64,000 bases of DNA, taken from Luscinia megarhynchos. Its lineage: Eukaryota > Chordata > Aves > Passeriformes > Turdidae. The DNA is taken from NCBI GenBank assembly GCA_034336665.1, contig JAPFBE010000002.1, forward strand, positions 36,993,406 through 37,057,405, given 5' to 3'. The position numbers and the translations under genes were made by a program. Each line of letters opens with the position of its first letter. Within the stretch, counting starts at the first letter, position 1. Below the pieces are notes generated by a model. It did no database searches, was not told the DNA's origin, and saw only the letters and a list, made by a program, of their open reading frames with translations. This document shows positions 38,801-50,064 of the stretch, piece after piece.

Positions 38801-40998
38801 TTTTCTGTGGGAATATTGGATTTCCCATGGGGGAAAAAATTCCTTAGCATTACCCAGTTTAGGGAAGAATTAAATTGTCTACTAGGTACAAAAAGAGAAA
38901 TGTATTAAAACATTCTCAATCAGCATACTTGCTCTTATACTAGATGCCACAATTAAATTCTACTGATCCCCTTCTCTTTCTGTGTGTAGCACAAATGGAA
39001 TTAAATTTACCAATGGTCTCAGCAGAGCAGCCAATTTATGTTTGTAAGGCAGCCTAGAATTCTAAAGCTATTATCCACTGTATTGACACTGCAAAATAAA
39101 CCTATTATTTCCAAACTTTCAGGATGAGTATTTAGATATTTTAACCTGCAAAACAGAGTTATTTATTGTAAAGCAGATTAAAAAACCACCCAAACCTTCA
39201 AATATTTATACCTCTCTTCCTTTTCTGAAAATGGATCAGCCCTGTTACTATAGAAACAGATTGAGATACCTAGTTTATTGTATTTTAAGAGCATGTCTCC
39301 ATGGCCTTTGACTTAGTTTTTAAACACAACAGAATTTTTTCTTTGCAAATTCATCTTAATTTAATATTCTAATCTCGAATTATTGCTGGAGTGTTGGTAA
39401 AGTTGGTTTTCAGGCTGAAGCCATGGCATGAATGGCTGGTTACCATATACTAGTGTCTGCAAACAGAACAGCCCAACACATAATACCAGAACAGTGAAGA
39501 GATGCCATAATATTTTTAACCTAGATCAGTGCACAATACAAATTGCAGATATTGCTTGGTTACTCTATTACAGAAGCATACACATTTGAAAAGCAGTCTA
39601 ATTACTTAGCTTTTTCTTACATGAGGCCAGATGTAAAGAGTGAAATAAATGTAAATTTATACCTGCTGTAACCATGAAGTTACCAGCAGGGATAAATTTA
39701 CTCCTAATGTTCCAACTTTGCCATTTGTTTGAAACTTAATTAATGGCTTGAACTGTTAGCTGACTACATTTGATTAACCTGGCTGCATTTCTTTGGAAAG
39801 AAAACCAAGCTACAAATAACACTAAATTTTCTAAGTCATATCAGACCAAATGATTGGCTGAATTGTAACCATGGTCAACAGGTGCTTTCCAAGATAAAAA
39901 TGTAGAGAGCTCTGCACTATAAAACTGCGTGGCATGGAAGACTAGTCCAGCTTTTCCTGGCCTTTCCTATTTTTAGTGGCAATGTCCTGAGGGGTCTCAA
40001 CTGGCTGTGCCTTGCAGCCTGTCACCATCTCGTGCTAAAGAAAGGCACAGGAGACACTTGGTAGTCCAATGTCGAAGAGGCAGGGGTTGTCCTGGAGGCT
40101 GAGTGTGGAGAGGCAATGCCCTGCTGCCTGCCTTCTCCCAGTGCAGCCTCCTGGCCTACCCCTGAGCTCAGCTGAGCTCCAGGTTTCTGTAGCAACAAGG
40201 AAGGGGAGAGGACAGAAGCAAACTGGCACCACTCCAGGCACCCAGGGTCCAAATATAGCAGAGGATACAAGCGTAGCCCAGGGTGAGCTGGCCAGGCTGC
40301 TATCCTGAAAGCAGGCATCTGGAGCAAACCACAATGCTGGGTTCAAATCTCTTATCAGTTCAGTCACAGAACCATAAGCTGAGACTCCCTAGCTTTAACA
40401 ACCACTTTAAAGTAAATTAAAAGCTAAGTTGTATGCAGCAAGAGAAAGGCAGTCCAAAGCTATCAGAGCACCCATAATTCAGCCTCTTTGTGGGTAATTT
40501 ATTGGCAGCAGCCTGACTCTTTGGAGAGCTGCCTTGAGAGAGACTGCACAAGGCACAGAGTTGCTAGGGTGAGTTTAGAGAGTTGAGGAATTTCTTTTGC
40601 ACTGTGTTTTATGGGAAACTTACTTCAGCCCTCTGTTATGTTTAATGCATTTCTAATCTGATTTTATAGGGGTCTGTTAACTTCTCATAAGTTCTCACAT
40701 GAGGAGAAAGAAAAAAAGACAGACTTGTGGCCACATGGTAGAACAGCAGTGCTGTTACTGTGAAGAGAAACTCACTGTTTTGTGGTCTTGAAATTAAGAT
40801 ACTTCTTCTACTATTATGGTTAGAAATTTTATTTGAATCATATCTCTACCATTGTTTCTTTTTCAGGCAAATTACACAGATCCACAGAGCAAGCTAAGAT
40901 TTAGTACTATTGAAGAATTTGCCTATATTCGGATGCTCCCTTCAGATGTGGTTACAGGATACCTGGCTCTAAGGAAAGCAACAAGTATTGTTTCCTGA
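11721..40998 (+). CDS. INO80C: INO80 complex subunit C, whole coding span (five exons)
   Basis: Five coding exons (11721-11849, 31654-31764, 34666-34777, 36474-36541, 40867-40998) join in frame to 183 residues plus TGA; I recall mammalian INO80C as about 190. INO80C is a nuclear subunit of the INO80 ATP-dependent nucleosome remodeller (transcription, replication, repair; yeast counterpart Ies6). The order is an Ala/Pro-rich start, a bipartite basic nuclear-localisation-like stretch (KKR at 20-22 region, KKKK at 32-35), an acidic/polar linker, a conserved block containing KPLPFKDPNF and TWKNLKQILASERALPWQL, and a C-terminal YL1_C domain at about 133-176 (YSDISGLPANYTDP, then LPSDVVTGYLALRKA). 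Recognition rests on recall of the family; the splice model is read directly from the bases. All introns are GT-AG with phases 0, 0, 1, 0. It is the only recognisable gene here. Confidence 0.95.
11875..11886. promoter_or_regulatory. NRF1-type site at the start of intron 1
   Basis: CGCGCATGCGCG is a perfect 12-base palindrome and a full NRF1 consensus match, 26 bases after the exon 1 donor. With the site at 11654 it brackets exon 1, with starts 221 bases apart. Confidence 0.6.
12694..12884. repeat. Short tandem repeat, two and a partial third unit
   Basis: Units begin catctgtctcttgatgatga at 12694, catctgcctcttaatgatga at 12788 and tatctgcctcttgatgatgg at 12862. They share ggtgtagatcacacca and gaaataagcagtcactcaaa. 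The first unit is about 20 bases longer because ggtgtagatcacaccagaa is itself repeated, which creates a perfect palindrome at 12724-12743. The repeat lies in intron 1, just beyond the CpG island. Confidence 0.85.
13418..13452. repeat. (GT)n microsatellite, interrupted
   Basis: The sequence is an alternating purine-pyrimidine stretch of the form gtgcatgtgtgtatgtgtgt. It lies in intron 1 of INO80C and is likely polymorphic. Confidence 0.75.
14516..14640 (+). mobile_element. tRNA-Ile-derived SINE with CR1-like tail (TguSINE1-like), 5'-truncated
   Basis: Bases 14516-14568 match the 3' half of tRNA-Ile(AAT). They include the anticodon loop CTAATAA with AAT at 14529-14531, the B box GGTTCAATTCC at 14547-14557, and an acceptor-stem strand ending AAGGGCCA. 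After a short linker comes ctggaattgatgatccttgt and cccttccaactcagaacatt, then ctgtgtgatttgtgtg, which is a CR1 3' tail. A tRNA-Ile head joined to a CR1 tail is the architecture described for TguSINE1 of passerine birds. The A-box half is missing, so the copy is 5'-truncated and not a working tRNA gene. Confidence 0.8.
14944..14969. repeat. Perfect 10-bp inverted repeat, 6-base loop
   Basis: GTGCTGTGTA (14944-14953) and TACACAGCAC (14960-14969) are exact reverse complements around GTGATT. It lies in intron 1, about 300 bases after the tRNA-Ile SINE. Confidence 0.85.
18950..19012 (-). mobile_element. Decayed tRNA-derived SINE, minus strand
   Basis: Read on the minus strand, 19002-18992 is TAGCCCAGTGG (A box) and 18967-18957 is GGTTTGAATCC (B box). 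The A-to-B spacing is about 8 bases shorter than in a tRNA, so the copy has a deletion and is not a functional tRNA. It resembles old tRNA-headed SINEs of reptiles and birds. The family cannot be named by eye, and the 3' limit is unclear. Confidence 0.5.
19587..19618. repeat. (ATCT)n / (TAATC)n microsatellite
   Basis: The sequence is an imperfect tetranucleotide array, tctatcatctatctaatcta, continuing for about 32 bases in INO80C intron 1. Confidence 0.7.
20626..20780 (+). mobile_element. CR1 LINE 3' tail fragment
   Basis: It contains a typical CR1 3' UTR order: a diverged body (cttggaagtgtttggggtct), then gctttgagcaggagg, then gcctcctgagactccttcca, then gcctcagtgattcagtg. It is short and diverged, with no coding part, and lies in intron 1. 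Confidence 0.7.
23728..23781. repeat. T-rich low-complexity tract
   Basis: Runs of T are broken by G and C (ttttttttgtttgctttttt and similar), ending ttttag. The end looks like a splice acceptor by composition only; no exon is apparent after it. Confidence 0.7.
26716..26764. repeat. Perfect 14-bp inverted repeat, 21-base loop
   Basis: TCAGTATATATCAG (26716-26729) and CTGATATATACTGA (26751-26764) are exact reverse complements. The loop carries a further ctgatatat copy. It lies in INO80C intron 1. Confidence 0.85.
27664..27686. repeat. (GGA)n microsatellite
   Basis: The sequence is gggaggaggaggaggaggag followed by aag, within INO80C intron 1. It is purine-rich on the transcribed strand. Confidence 0.8.
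31654..31764 (+). CDS. INO80C: INO80C coding exon 2
   Basis: This 111-base exon encodes residues 44-80. The acceptor is ttttttctgcag|AG and the donor ATT|gtaagt, both strong, with phase 0 at each end. The first half (Gly/Glu/Asn/Thr/Ser-rich) is a variable linker. The second half, ending KPLPFKDPNFI, is the beginning of the strongly conserved INO80C block. Because the exon is symmetric, skipping it would keep the frame but delete the start of the conserved block. Confidence 0.95.
31765..34665 (+). other. INO80C: INO80C intron 2
   Basis: The intron runs from gtaagt to ttctag and is about 2.9 kb. It is AT-rich, with no repeat or RNA gene seen. A 115-codon antisense open frame at 32484-32831 has no support. 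Confidence 0.9.
34666..34777 (+). CDS. INO80C: INO80C coding exon 3
   Basis: This 112-base exon encodes residues 81-117 plus the first base of Tyr118. The acceptor is ttaattctag|CAC and the donor AGCT|gtaagc. It carries the family signature HSGIGGAAAGKKNRTWKNLK followed by QILASERALPWQLNDPS, the region just before the YL1_C domain. The phase-1 junction to exon 4 (T + AT gives Tyr) confirms the splice call, since the frame then opens directly into conserved sequence. Confidence 0.96.
34778..36473 (+). other. INO80C: INO80C intron 3
   Basis: The intron runs from gtaagc to ctctag and is about 1.7 kb. Apart from the TA array near its end, nothing notable was seen. Confidence 0.92.
36416..36444. 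repeat. (TA)n microsatellite just before INO80C exon 4
   Basis: It is a 29-base TA array interrupted by CAC at 36431-36433. It ends 29 bases before the exon 4 acceptor, in the zone where branch points normally lie. Confidence 0.85.
36474..36541 (+). CDS. INO80C: INO80C coding exon 4
   Basis: This 68-base exon encodes the end of Tyr118 and residues 119-140, reading FNIDAPPSFKPAKKYSDISG then LP. The acceptor is tttctctctag|AT and the donor CCA|gtaagt. It starts the YL1_C domain (YSDISGLP). The GLP here matches the general YL1/VPS72 form of the motif (GLPA.YTDP). A (TA)n microsatellite ends 29 bases before the acceptor, so the branch-point region is unusually simple sequence. Confidence 0.95.
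36542..40866 (+). other. INO80C: INO80C intron 4
   Basis: The intron runs from gtaagt to tttcag and is about 4.3 kb. A GC-richer patch at about 40.0-40.33 kb has overlapping open frames on both strands without family resemblance. Confidence 0.92.
40867..40998 (+). CDS. INO80C: INO80C coding exon 5 with stop
   Basis: The last coding exon encodes residues 141-183 and TGA at 40996-40998. The acceptor is tttctttttcag|GCA. It holds most of the YL1_C domain: ANYTDPQSKLRFSTIEEF, then the diagnostic LPSDVVTGYLALRKA, and a short SIVS tail. YL1_C is shared with VPS72/YL1 and is thought to mediate assembly within chromatin-remodelling complexes. The TWKNLKQILASERAL block in exon 3 and the short length distinguish this protein from VPS72. 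Confidence 0.97.
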   Translation, partial: ANYTDPQSKLRFSTIEEFAYIRMLPSDVVTGYLALRKATSIVS

Positions 40999-41575
40999 AC
41001 AGACTAAATATTCTTGTATATTTCTTGTGAACAGTGCTCATTTGGAGTATCATTTGGAAACTCACTGTGGGGCTAAGATTCTTTAAAACTATCTGTGGAT
41101 TTTTACATCTGGAAGTAGTTGATGATACATGCATTTGAAGAACATATGGATTTAATTTTCATAAATGCTGATATTTGTTTGTTCACCAATTTGTTAGCAA
41201 TTTAGTTTGGTGAACAGAATAATTTAGACCTTAAGGATATGTATCTGTTCTATAATATCTCATTTATACTAATTTCTGTAAAGACAGGATTTCATCTCCA
41301 CCCTGTATATTTCATATACTACCTTGGCTCAGAAGAAACTGTCCTTTGAATTGAAGAAAAGGTAACAAGATATCCAAATATCTAAGCCTGCCTAACCAGA
41401 TGTGCTTTCCACTTGGCTATGAAGTTTGTCCCATCTGTAAAATGAAGCTAAAATACCCAGCAAGTGCTGCTGTTGTGATGACTTTTCAAGGTTCTGTGGC
41501 ACTGTGGAAATGAAGACACAAATGTTTGTATTGAATTAACTGCCAGCATAAATAAAGTTGGATGTGCTTGTAAAA
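40999..41575 (+). other. INO80C: INO80C 3' UTR (predicted)
   Basis: The sequence after the stop is AT-rich and noncoding. The first canonical AATAAA I see is at 41551-41556, with T/G-rich sequence following at 41573-41590, so cleavage is expected near 41570-41580. The UTR would be about 575 bases. The exact end is inferred, not observed. Confidence 0.7.
41551..41556 (+). terminator. Polyadenylation signal AATAAA of INO80C
   Basis: A canonical hexamer within ataaataaag lies 553 bases after the stop codon. A T/G-rich stretch about 20-35 bases downstream is consistent with a CstF-binding element. Confidence 0.7.
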
Positions 41576-41584
41576 CACATTGCT

Positions 41585-41616
41585 TGTTACATGTTCATCA
41601 GTGAACATGTGTAACA
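41585..41616. repeat. Inverted repeat just past the INO80C polyadenylation site
   Basis: The left arm TGTTACATGTTCA (41585-41597) pairs with the right arm TGAACATGTGTAACA (41602-41616), apart from a 2-base bulge. The loop is 4 bases. It lies about 30 bases after AATAAA, at or just beyond the expected cleavage site. Confidence 0.75.
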
Positions 41617-43045
41617 GGATCCAATCAAATCACCTTGTAACTCTTAATCATGACACTTTGCAGTTTTTGAGTGCTTTATTTCACAACCTGACATTCTTCT
41701 ATCTTTCCTAGTGATTATAGTATTTGTACTAATTAGTATGAAGGAAGTACTAATTTCCCAGTCCTTTAAAAAAAAGATGGTAAGAAGCAGGAGTTCCACT
41801 CTCCATTGGCATTCTGACACCCAGATGGCCTTCAGCAAGACAAGACCTCCTGCCTTAGAACACCGAACTTAGCACCATGAGACACCAAAAGAATACTTTG
41901 AGAGCAGTGAAACATTGTCATACTTTAGAAGAAGGAGACTGGAAGAGAGTTTAGACTCTTTCTGGGGGATGGCTGACAGGTACATGCCAGCACATCAGGA
42001 TAAGAATGACCTTGACTTCCTGAAACCAAGTCTAGGGGCAAAGGGGCAGAGAGTTTTCTGCCCATTCTTTCTTTCTGTCCTCTTTTTTATGACAAGCTAC
42101 TGTCTTCCCACTTCTGAGTCTTTGCCCCAGCCTTAATCTCTTGCTAGCTTGCAATGGGGACTCCAAGTTCAGGCTCAGCTGTTCCTAGTCTCCAGTCACA
42201 CAGCCTTCACTCCCACACTCCTTCAACAGTCCTGTAGTGGTGCTACTAGGATTGGCTGCTACACAAGTTACCACTTGCTGTGGGAATGCTGTTTTCCCAT
42301 GTGCAAAACTGCCAGTGGAACACTTGTGCCATAATTTGTTAGTCCTGGGCTCCCCAGGTCACTGGGGAGGGTAGGTGCTGATCAGGAGACAACACTCCTG
42401 ACTCAGCAACTCCACTGTGGACATCAAGGATCTTGTGCAAGGCACAGCCCTCTCTTTGCCTGCACAAGCTGCACACAGCAGTGACTATTCAGTGTCTAAG
42501 CTGTGTTTTGAATGCATATTTCTATAGACATGATAATAATTAAGATTATTTTTTCTGATTGCAAGAATAAATATCCAGATTATTATTAATGCTAGTTTAA
42601 TTTCAACTCCAAAGCAGGAAAAGCAATAATGGGATACTGTTGGACCACTGTTGGTGGGACTCAGTCCTCAGTTTTTGTGATCTAATATTGCCAAAAACAA
42701 ATTCTAAAAGTCTTTGACATGCTTACAATAGATCCTTCAAAGCCCTAGATATCTGATAATGCCATAACTATCACGGTACAAAAAATAATAAGACAGGATA
42801 TCTCTCTGCATGCCAGCAAGCATCAAGCTGCATTCTCTGTGCATTGAGTTTTATAATGGATATTTTTAACTTACATTACATACTGAACATGTGTTTATAA
42901 GATAAGCTTAACCCTGATATGAAAAGGAAACACATAGAACTGCTGTAAGATAATTTTTGTTTTAAATAAGCAGACAGCAGCTCAGAAAATCGATTTCACA
43001 AGCTTGTTCTCTCCCACAAATATTTTTAACATTCTTTGGGAATGA

Positions 43046-43073
43046 CTGTGTAGGAGCCCAGGCTCCTACACAG
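43046..43073. repeat. Perfect 13-bp inverted repeat with 2-base centre
   Basis: CTGTGTAGGAGCC (43046-43058), then CA, then GGCTCCTACACAG (43061-43073). The arms are exact reverse complements. It lies in intergenic DNA with no recognised element around it. Confidence 0.9.
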
Positions 43074-46000
43074 AAGTGTTCCATGCACTCCTGTACTCAT
43101 ATATATTAAGATGTTGCTTCTCAGCTAATTTCTCCCATGCAGTGTTTATGCATTCTGTTTTCAAAATCTAAGTGTCTCGCTGAATAAATCAGCATCAAAA
43201 AAGCAAATACATCTTAAATTTGGCAAAAACATTAGTAACTCTTTTCTCAATGCTCTGTATCCATATGATGGCTACAAGGTTCCCTTTTCTTCCTTTCCAT
43301 GTTTCTTTCCTTGCTGGCCTTTTGTTCCGTAGTCAGTAGTACCTCCTTTTTACTCATTAAGTTGTGCAGTGGTCAAGCTAAGAGTGATGAATCAGCCACC
43401 AGCACCATTGAGCATTTCATCAATCAACAACCGTTTACTATGTGGAACAATGAAACCAGGTTTCATTTAGCAGGAAGCTGAGGACAGATCTAGTTACCAA
43501 CATGTGCGTTGGTATGCAGTCCTGCTGAGTTCCTTTTAAAAACAGCACGTGAACCTGCTGGTCTCTTCAGTGCTTTCTATGGGAATACTGAGCAGTACCT
43601 GCCTTCCTTTATTTAACAGAAAATATGGATGAGTTAAAAACCTATCTGTGCCACAGAGCAGTTTTTAAATGTTTTATTGACAGCTTTAGAAGAAGTGAAA
43701 ATTGAGAAGCACATTTATACGTAAAAGTACTTACAGGATATTATCTAGCTAAACACACATAAGTTGAATTAAAATTGAGAAGAGAACAAAAGAAGCTTTT
43801 GAAAAGATAAGCAGCAATGCATACCATTTCAGACATGGGGAGAATGTGTTTTGGCTAATAGCACTGCCATATCTCTAGAACAGAAAGCAAGCAGTCAGGG
43901 TGAGGACTTACCTGTTAGAGTAGAACCATTAGTTTTTGGGAAGCATCACCTGGGTGCGTTACTTCACACAGACCATGCATGGCTTCAGCCTGGCACATGT
44001 TTGCATTGTGATGTTCCCCATCAGCCCCCTGTAAGGGCTTATAGCACACCAGTTGCTAAGTGCCTACAGAAATCCCACTGACATTAATGAGAAGTGAGCT
44101 CGTCCAGCAACTCTCAAGGTGTGGTCCAACTGGCAAAGCTTCAGCTCAGTTTTTTTGGCAGGTGGAAGGCAGCTTTTCCATGCCTCATTTGCACTATCCC
44201 AGAGGCCAAGCTCCTGTTTTCCTGTGCAGCTTCCTGCCCAACACACCCCACTGGTCCAGTAAACACTGGAGATGGGGAGTTGTCTCCAGCCTACAGTGGG
44301 GTTTTCTGTTTTTGCTTAAGACTGCAGCAGATTTGGGTGGATCTATTTGCCCCCAAGGCCAGGACAAAGCAGACGACTGCTGCCCCAGGGCAGCAGAACC
44401 GCTGTAGCTGAACTGCCTGGTGTGACCTCAGCCCTGGTGCTGGGAGGATGCTGTGCTGAGCTGGGGCTGGGCCACGAGGGGTCAGGGACTTTGGAGCCAG
44501 CTGCTCCCAAGGGAAGAGGTCTGCTGTGATCCGTGAGAGGAGTGGAGCAATCAACAGCCACAGCTGCTGCCTCCACGCTCTTTAGAGGAAGGGAAAACAG
44601 GGTGCTGGAGCTCCAGGGCTCTTCCCTCGATTATTCACTGCTGTTTCAAACAGCAGGTGTGTGCCCATGGAAACTTCCTGCCCCAGCCCTCCCCTCTGCT
44701 GCATCTGAAGTAAGAATGACCTTGGCCTCACATCCTAGAAAGCTGCAAAATTCAATTGAGAGAGGCTTTGGGCCAGCTCATTTTGGAGTCCCTCCATTTC
44801 ACTGTCCTGTATTTCTTGGCTTTCTCCCATCATAGTGTTCTAGATCCCTATGGAATTGCTATATATGGGCTTCCGTGGAGGACAGGAGTAGCAGTCATAC
44901 TCAAGGAGATGTGCCTTAATCTCCTTTGTCAGAGGAAAATGAGAGTAAGCAAAGGGGAGGGCTTTTTACTGGTACAAAATATCAAACTAAAAATTAACCA
45001 ATATAATCTTAAGAAGGTCTTTCCAAGTCCACCCTTTTAAGAAAAAAAAACTTGAAAAGCATGATTACAATAGTTTTCCTGAAGGGCTAAGTAATCTTTA
45101 ATAAATTCATGCAACAATAATTTATAACTAGAAAACTAACCAATGGATTTTAAGGTCTCTTATAATCTCTAACAAAGTGTGTGGCTTACATTCTCAAATA
45201 GCACAGAGTTTTTCTTCCTGAATCACTTCAAGGAAGAGTTTCACAGACCTTTCAGGAGGAAAACCCTGACTTTGTGCTCTTTTAAATAGGAGTCAAGAGG
45301 TATCTGTATTGTTACTGAACATCCAGTCACACCATGATGGTCGTACCACTAATATTACAAGTCACAGAAATTCCTTTATAATTCTCTTTTTTGGTAAGTG
45401 TTCCAAATAAAAGACCACTTCATCTGTTGGTGACTGGATGGGTGGAACACAATAAATAATACATCTTCAGGCAAAAAAACCATTTTAAGTCCATTTGGTA
45501 TCTGTAAGTATTTCTTGACTCATTTTTGTATTACCTGAGAAGCTTAACAAACCCAGTATTTTCAGGTGATTACACTACTGTAAATCACAGCCTACAGACA
45601 GCAATAGCCCTAGGCTCTTGGGAGAGGTAATAACAATAACTAACAAACACTGTTTATACTACTGTAGTAGTTTAGTACTGCCTGTGTAATTGCACATGGT
45701 TTATGATTTATGAGGTCACTTGTACAGACCATTGCTATCTCTTGACACAGTAGCCTAGAATCAATAATCTCTATACAAAAAGAGAATTATTGGACTAGAC
45801 AGTAAGATGGGGCTGGCTGGGGTTACTGTTTACCAGCATGTTCTCCTCTGGGCAAGAGCTCCCCTCAGGTATTGCATGCTGAACGCTGTGGCTCTGCTAC
45901 TTGACTCCAGTACACCCAGCATTGCACCCAGAAAACTGCATCTAGCTCATGGACTGCCTGGAGTGTCCCCAGTCTGAGATGTAAAAACTACTCATCTCTC

Positions 46001-49000
46001 AAGTGAAGAGCTCATTTACAAGTCAGAGCCCATGTGAATAATGTCCCTTTTCTCAGCAAGTCTTGAATCCAAAGCACAATTTATGATACAGGAGAATAGG
46101 TGCCCCTTGTCTGGGTACCTCTGTTTCAGGGCAGATCATACACAAGCAAGTTCTCAGCATCAGGTTTTGAAATTTCTCAAGACAGCTGCCTACCAGTGGG
46201 AAGAAAGTGTTTCCTACCTCATCATACTGTAATAAATGGGATGTGTATACATTCAGTGCCACTGTACAGAGCTGATAAATGTACAACAGTAAACCCTTGT
46301 GAGCAGAAAGGCAGGCCTGGTCTGCTTGGCTGATATTTGGTGTGAGTTGGGCACTGCACAAACAAGGGTAATAGGGAGTTTTTGAATTTTTGCTGTGATC
46401 TCACTTACATCCTGGGGGACAGCAGCTTCTCTTGATTCTGTTCTCCCAGGAGGGAGAAATGCTTTTGAAAGGACACCATAAACACGCATATACTGCCTAC
46501 ATACTGTGTGTCTGGTCATTAGTTCCGTGACTAATGGATAAAGACAAAGCAAAGAGGACAGAATTAAGATCTTCTAATAAATTGTCTGTGGGCCCAAATC
46601 TTGTTCTTGCAACAGAGGCAGTGTGGAATCTGATAATAACCTTAATAAAGAAGAATCTCAGGAATTTCAGCAAGATCTGGACATAGACTAAGGTGGAAGG
46701 ACTGGAAGTGGGACTATAGAAGCAATTGCCCTGACAATATAAGGCTATGTTGAAGAGAAATAGTTTATAAAACACTCTGTGGTGTGATCTGTAATCCTCT
46801 GAAGTAATACATATGGCATTATGGTGCTCTTAATATTTGAAATAAAGAATATAAGTAGAGCTTAAATGACCACTTCAAACTGTGCCTTTCAAGAAGGTGT
46901 ATATATGTCATAGCTGGTGATATGAAGTCAATGGCTGACATCAGTCTCATGTGCACAAGTGGCAGCAGCTAACAGGCAAACCTTATTCTCCTCCAAATAA
47001 AATGGCTTATGTTACTGAAACCGGTGGTAAAGTACAATCAACAAAACATTTCTGGCCTCTAACAACCCAGAATTTGTTTGTTATGCTTCATGTCTTCTAC
47101 CAGGCTGTAAAAAATCAGAGAGCTAAGAAATAAGTACCAGCGACTCCTTTCCAGTGTTATGTGACCCCTTCCCATGAGATATGTAAACTGAGAATTACTA
47201 TCACCATTTTAGTGAGGTATAAATTGTTTTGTATCCATGGGTTTGGCCCATGCCTCCTGAACCCTTGGGAAACAGCACATTGACCCTCCACTGTGAAACA
47301 CAGCCCTGAAACACATGTAACAGCTTTTTCCACAGGGGTATAATTTACTTAATAATGAATTGGAAGCCAAATTCTCAGTGGACCTTGAAATGTCTTTCTA
47401 AAGCCTCACACTGTGACAGAGAGTGCAAATGCCATTCTTCCTGTACATTTCCTGTATACAATGCCACTGGGACACACAGACCTCTCCAGAGCCTTTAGGC
47501 AGCAACTGGCAGCCCAAGGTCTGTTTATGCCTACTTTTGATGAAGGATATAAGCCACAGGGATGATTTTTGACAGAAGTAGTGGGATCCTGCCCTTCCAC
47601 CTTTCACACACATCCTTGCTCACTGCACTTCACAGATTCTTGATTAATCCCTCCAACTCTACAAATCAGGATTGCACCCACTGCAAACAGTTATACAGCA
47701 CCCTGGAAGTTCAGACATGCCCCAGAGAATGGGAGAGCTTCTTTGAATCTGCTAGCTGAAAGAGACTGAGGCTGTATGAAAGGACCAGGCTGGGTGCAGG
47801 GAAACATCCTTGCCCTGGCTGGTGGGATAAGGAGAACAGGACCTGCAGCAGCTGTACCAGCACCCCTGCTGTGCTTCAGCCAAAGGCAGTAGCCGACAAC
47901 AGCCTTTTTGCAGATGCAGTCTGGAAAAGCTGCATCTGCTGCTGGGGGACAGACCTAGCACTGAGCTGCTCAGTTCTGCTGAGGCTGACATGCCTCTAGG
48001 CATGCTCAAAGGCAAGAGCTTCAGATAGCTTGGTAACCACCCAGGATCCAGTCAGCAGCTGGGGGAGGATAGAGGAATGCAGGTTTGGGCATAGGCTGTC
48101 TAAACTCCAGCCCAGATTCTACTGGGGGTCTGCAACTCTCTGAAGATTTGGGAATTAGTATTACCAATTCAGTGGATTTTGACTCAACACCTTTATCATC
48201 TGACCAGCTCACACAACACACAGTTTTTGTCACCAAAGCATCTGATAACTGCTCCCAGCACTGGACCTGAAGTGGTGAAACATGAGCATTGGAGGAGTAA
48301 AGAAAATAATCGTGGTCAGACAGGGGTTCTCTTAATCACTCTCTCAGGACTTCTCTGCCTGTGAGGCCATGTCCCCATTACCTTCAGGATCTGTGCTGCC
48401 TACCCTCTACCTCCAGCTTTTGCCAGTTTGACATGTATAAGACATGGACATGGTTAAAAATCCTGTCCTACAATGTACATTTCTAAGGAGTTCTCAAAAG
48501 ACAACCAGAATCCAGCAGAGGTATCCTAAAAGTATCCTTTGCACCTCTGTATGGCTATAGGTGGCAATGTTTGGGTAAGAGGAGGGCTGCAAGCATGGTA
48601 ACTGTTGGAAGGGTTCAGGGGCTGTTAGGACTCATAAGAATTAAAGATGCAGCTCCCTGAAGCCCTAGAAATGAATGTTTGAAATAACAACTGGCTTTTT
48701 GGGTCATATAGGAAGAGAGGCTTTCTTTTGTCCTAAATAGCACGTATGAGTTTGATCAAGTACTAATTATATCTGAGCCATAAAGTAATAATCTCCAAGG
48801 CATAATTAGTGACAGCACCTTCCCTGGGAGATGTGATTCCCTCAGTCTCTCACTTCCCCTCCCTGCTGCAACAAACCCAATAAGCAATCAGCCAAAACCT
48901 TTTACAACTACCACAACTCTATGATGTTCATCTTAAGAATGAGGACTGAAAAATACACACTCAATTTAATAAAAGGAAGAGGTTTATACAAAATGACTAG

Positions 49001-50064
49001 AATTCACCATCAGATCTGCAAAAACTGCTTGCTGAAAAAAGAACCACTAGAAGAAGAAAACTCCCAAGTGAAAAGCAAGAAGAAAAGCTGAAACCATAAG
49101 AGGAAAGCTAATGGCCCATGTGACCAAAAGGGACAGACTTCTACAGAGGATAAAAAAAATTCCAGAGTGGGCCAAAGCTGAAAGCTTCACCTGAAAATAA
49201 AAAATGGCTTGCCATGGGGCCAGCCAGCTGTTCTAATACAGGACAGGCATACTCCAGCAAGTGTACTTCTACTGCCCAAGGCTAGCAGTTACCACTTGAG
49301 AAACTTAAACCATCTTAAGTAAATTTAAAAAAAGACACATGCACACACTCAAACCCGCCAGACTTCACTCAAGAGGGCACAGGGACACTTACTCTGTTCT
49401 TTTACTGCTCTTGTACTTACTCTGTTTTTTTCCTGCCAACTTGTGTAGATAGGGATATTTGTCACACCATAACTATTTCTACACACCCTGAGTGTAAATG
49501 TAGGTACAAATCCTGAGTGTAAATATATACATTGTAAATATTTAGCCAGGAATTTGATAGTGCATGAGCACTTCAGGCTTATATCTAGGTAAGAACTTCC
49601 ATTTGATTCTGCTAAAACTAATTCTCATCTAGACCAGCCCACATGTACCAACTTCCAGCCTTGGCCTCAGACTCCTGTAGGAAGCAGTGCTGGGGATGGC
49701 ACAGTGACCACAGTCACAAGAGTGACAGGGTTTACTGGGAGATTTATTTTTCTTTGCTCCAACTTCATACACATCACCATACAGAACCACATCACATGAC
49801 ATTTTTCATGGTACCTATTATATAAACCACATGACTGGAAAAAGCATCTGCATGATATAGGGTTGCACCTTATAAATTATTTATTGTAGTTAAACAAAAA
49901 TTAGGGGATAAACTTTGATTTTGTTGGCTAAAATATAATACCTGAAGTTGCTAATAAGCCACTAAGAGCTATTCAAGAGACTGTCTATTACAAGAAATCT
50001 TTCCAGGACCAGGACACTCAAGCAGTTTATGGCCATCTAAGTTATCTGTGGAAAGGTGAAATTT

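Noticed and set aside
44060..44576. Cluster of overlapping frames of 60-115 codons on both strands
   Set aside because: They are explained by a local GC-rich patch. No frame has domain-like sequence or splice signals.
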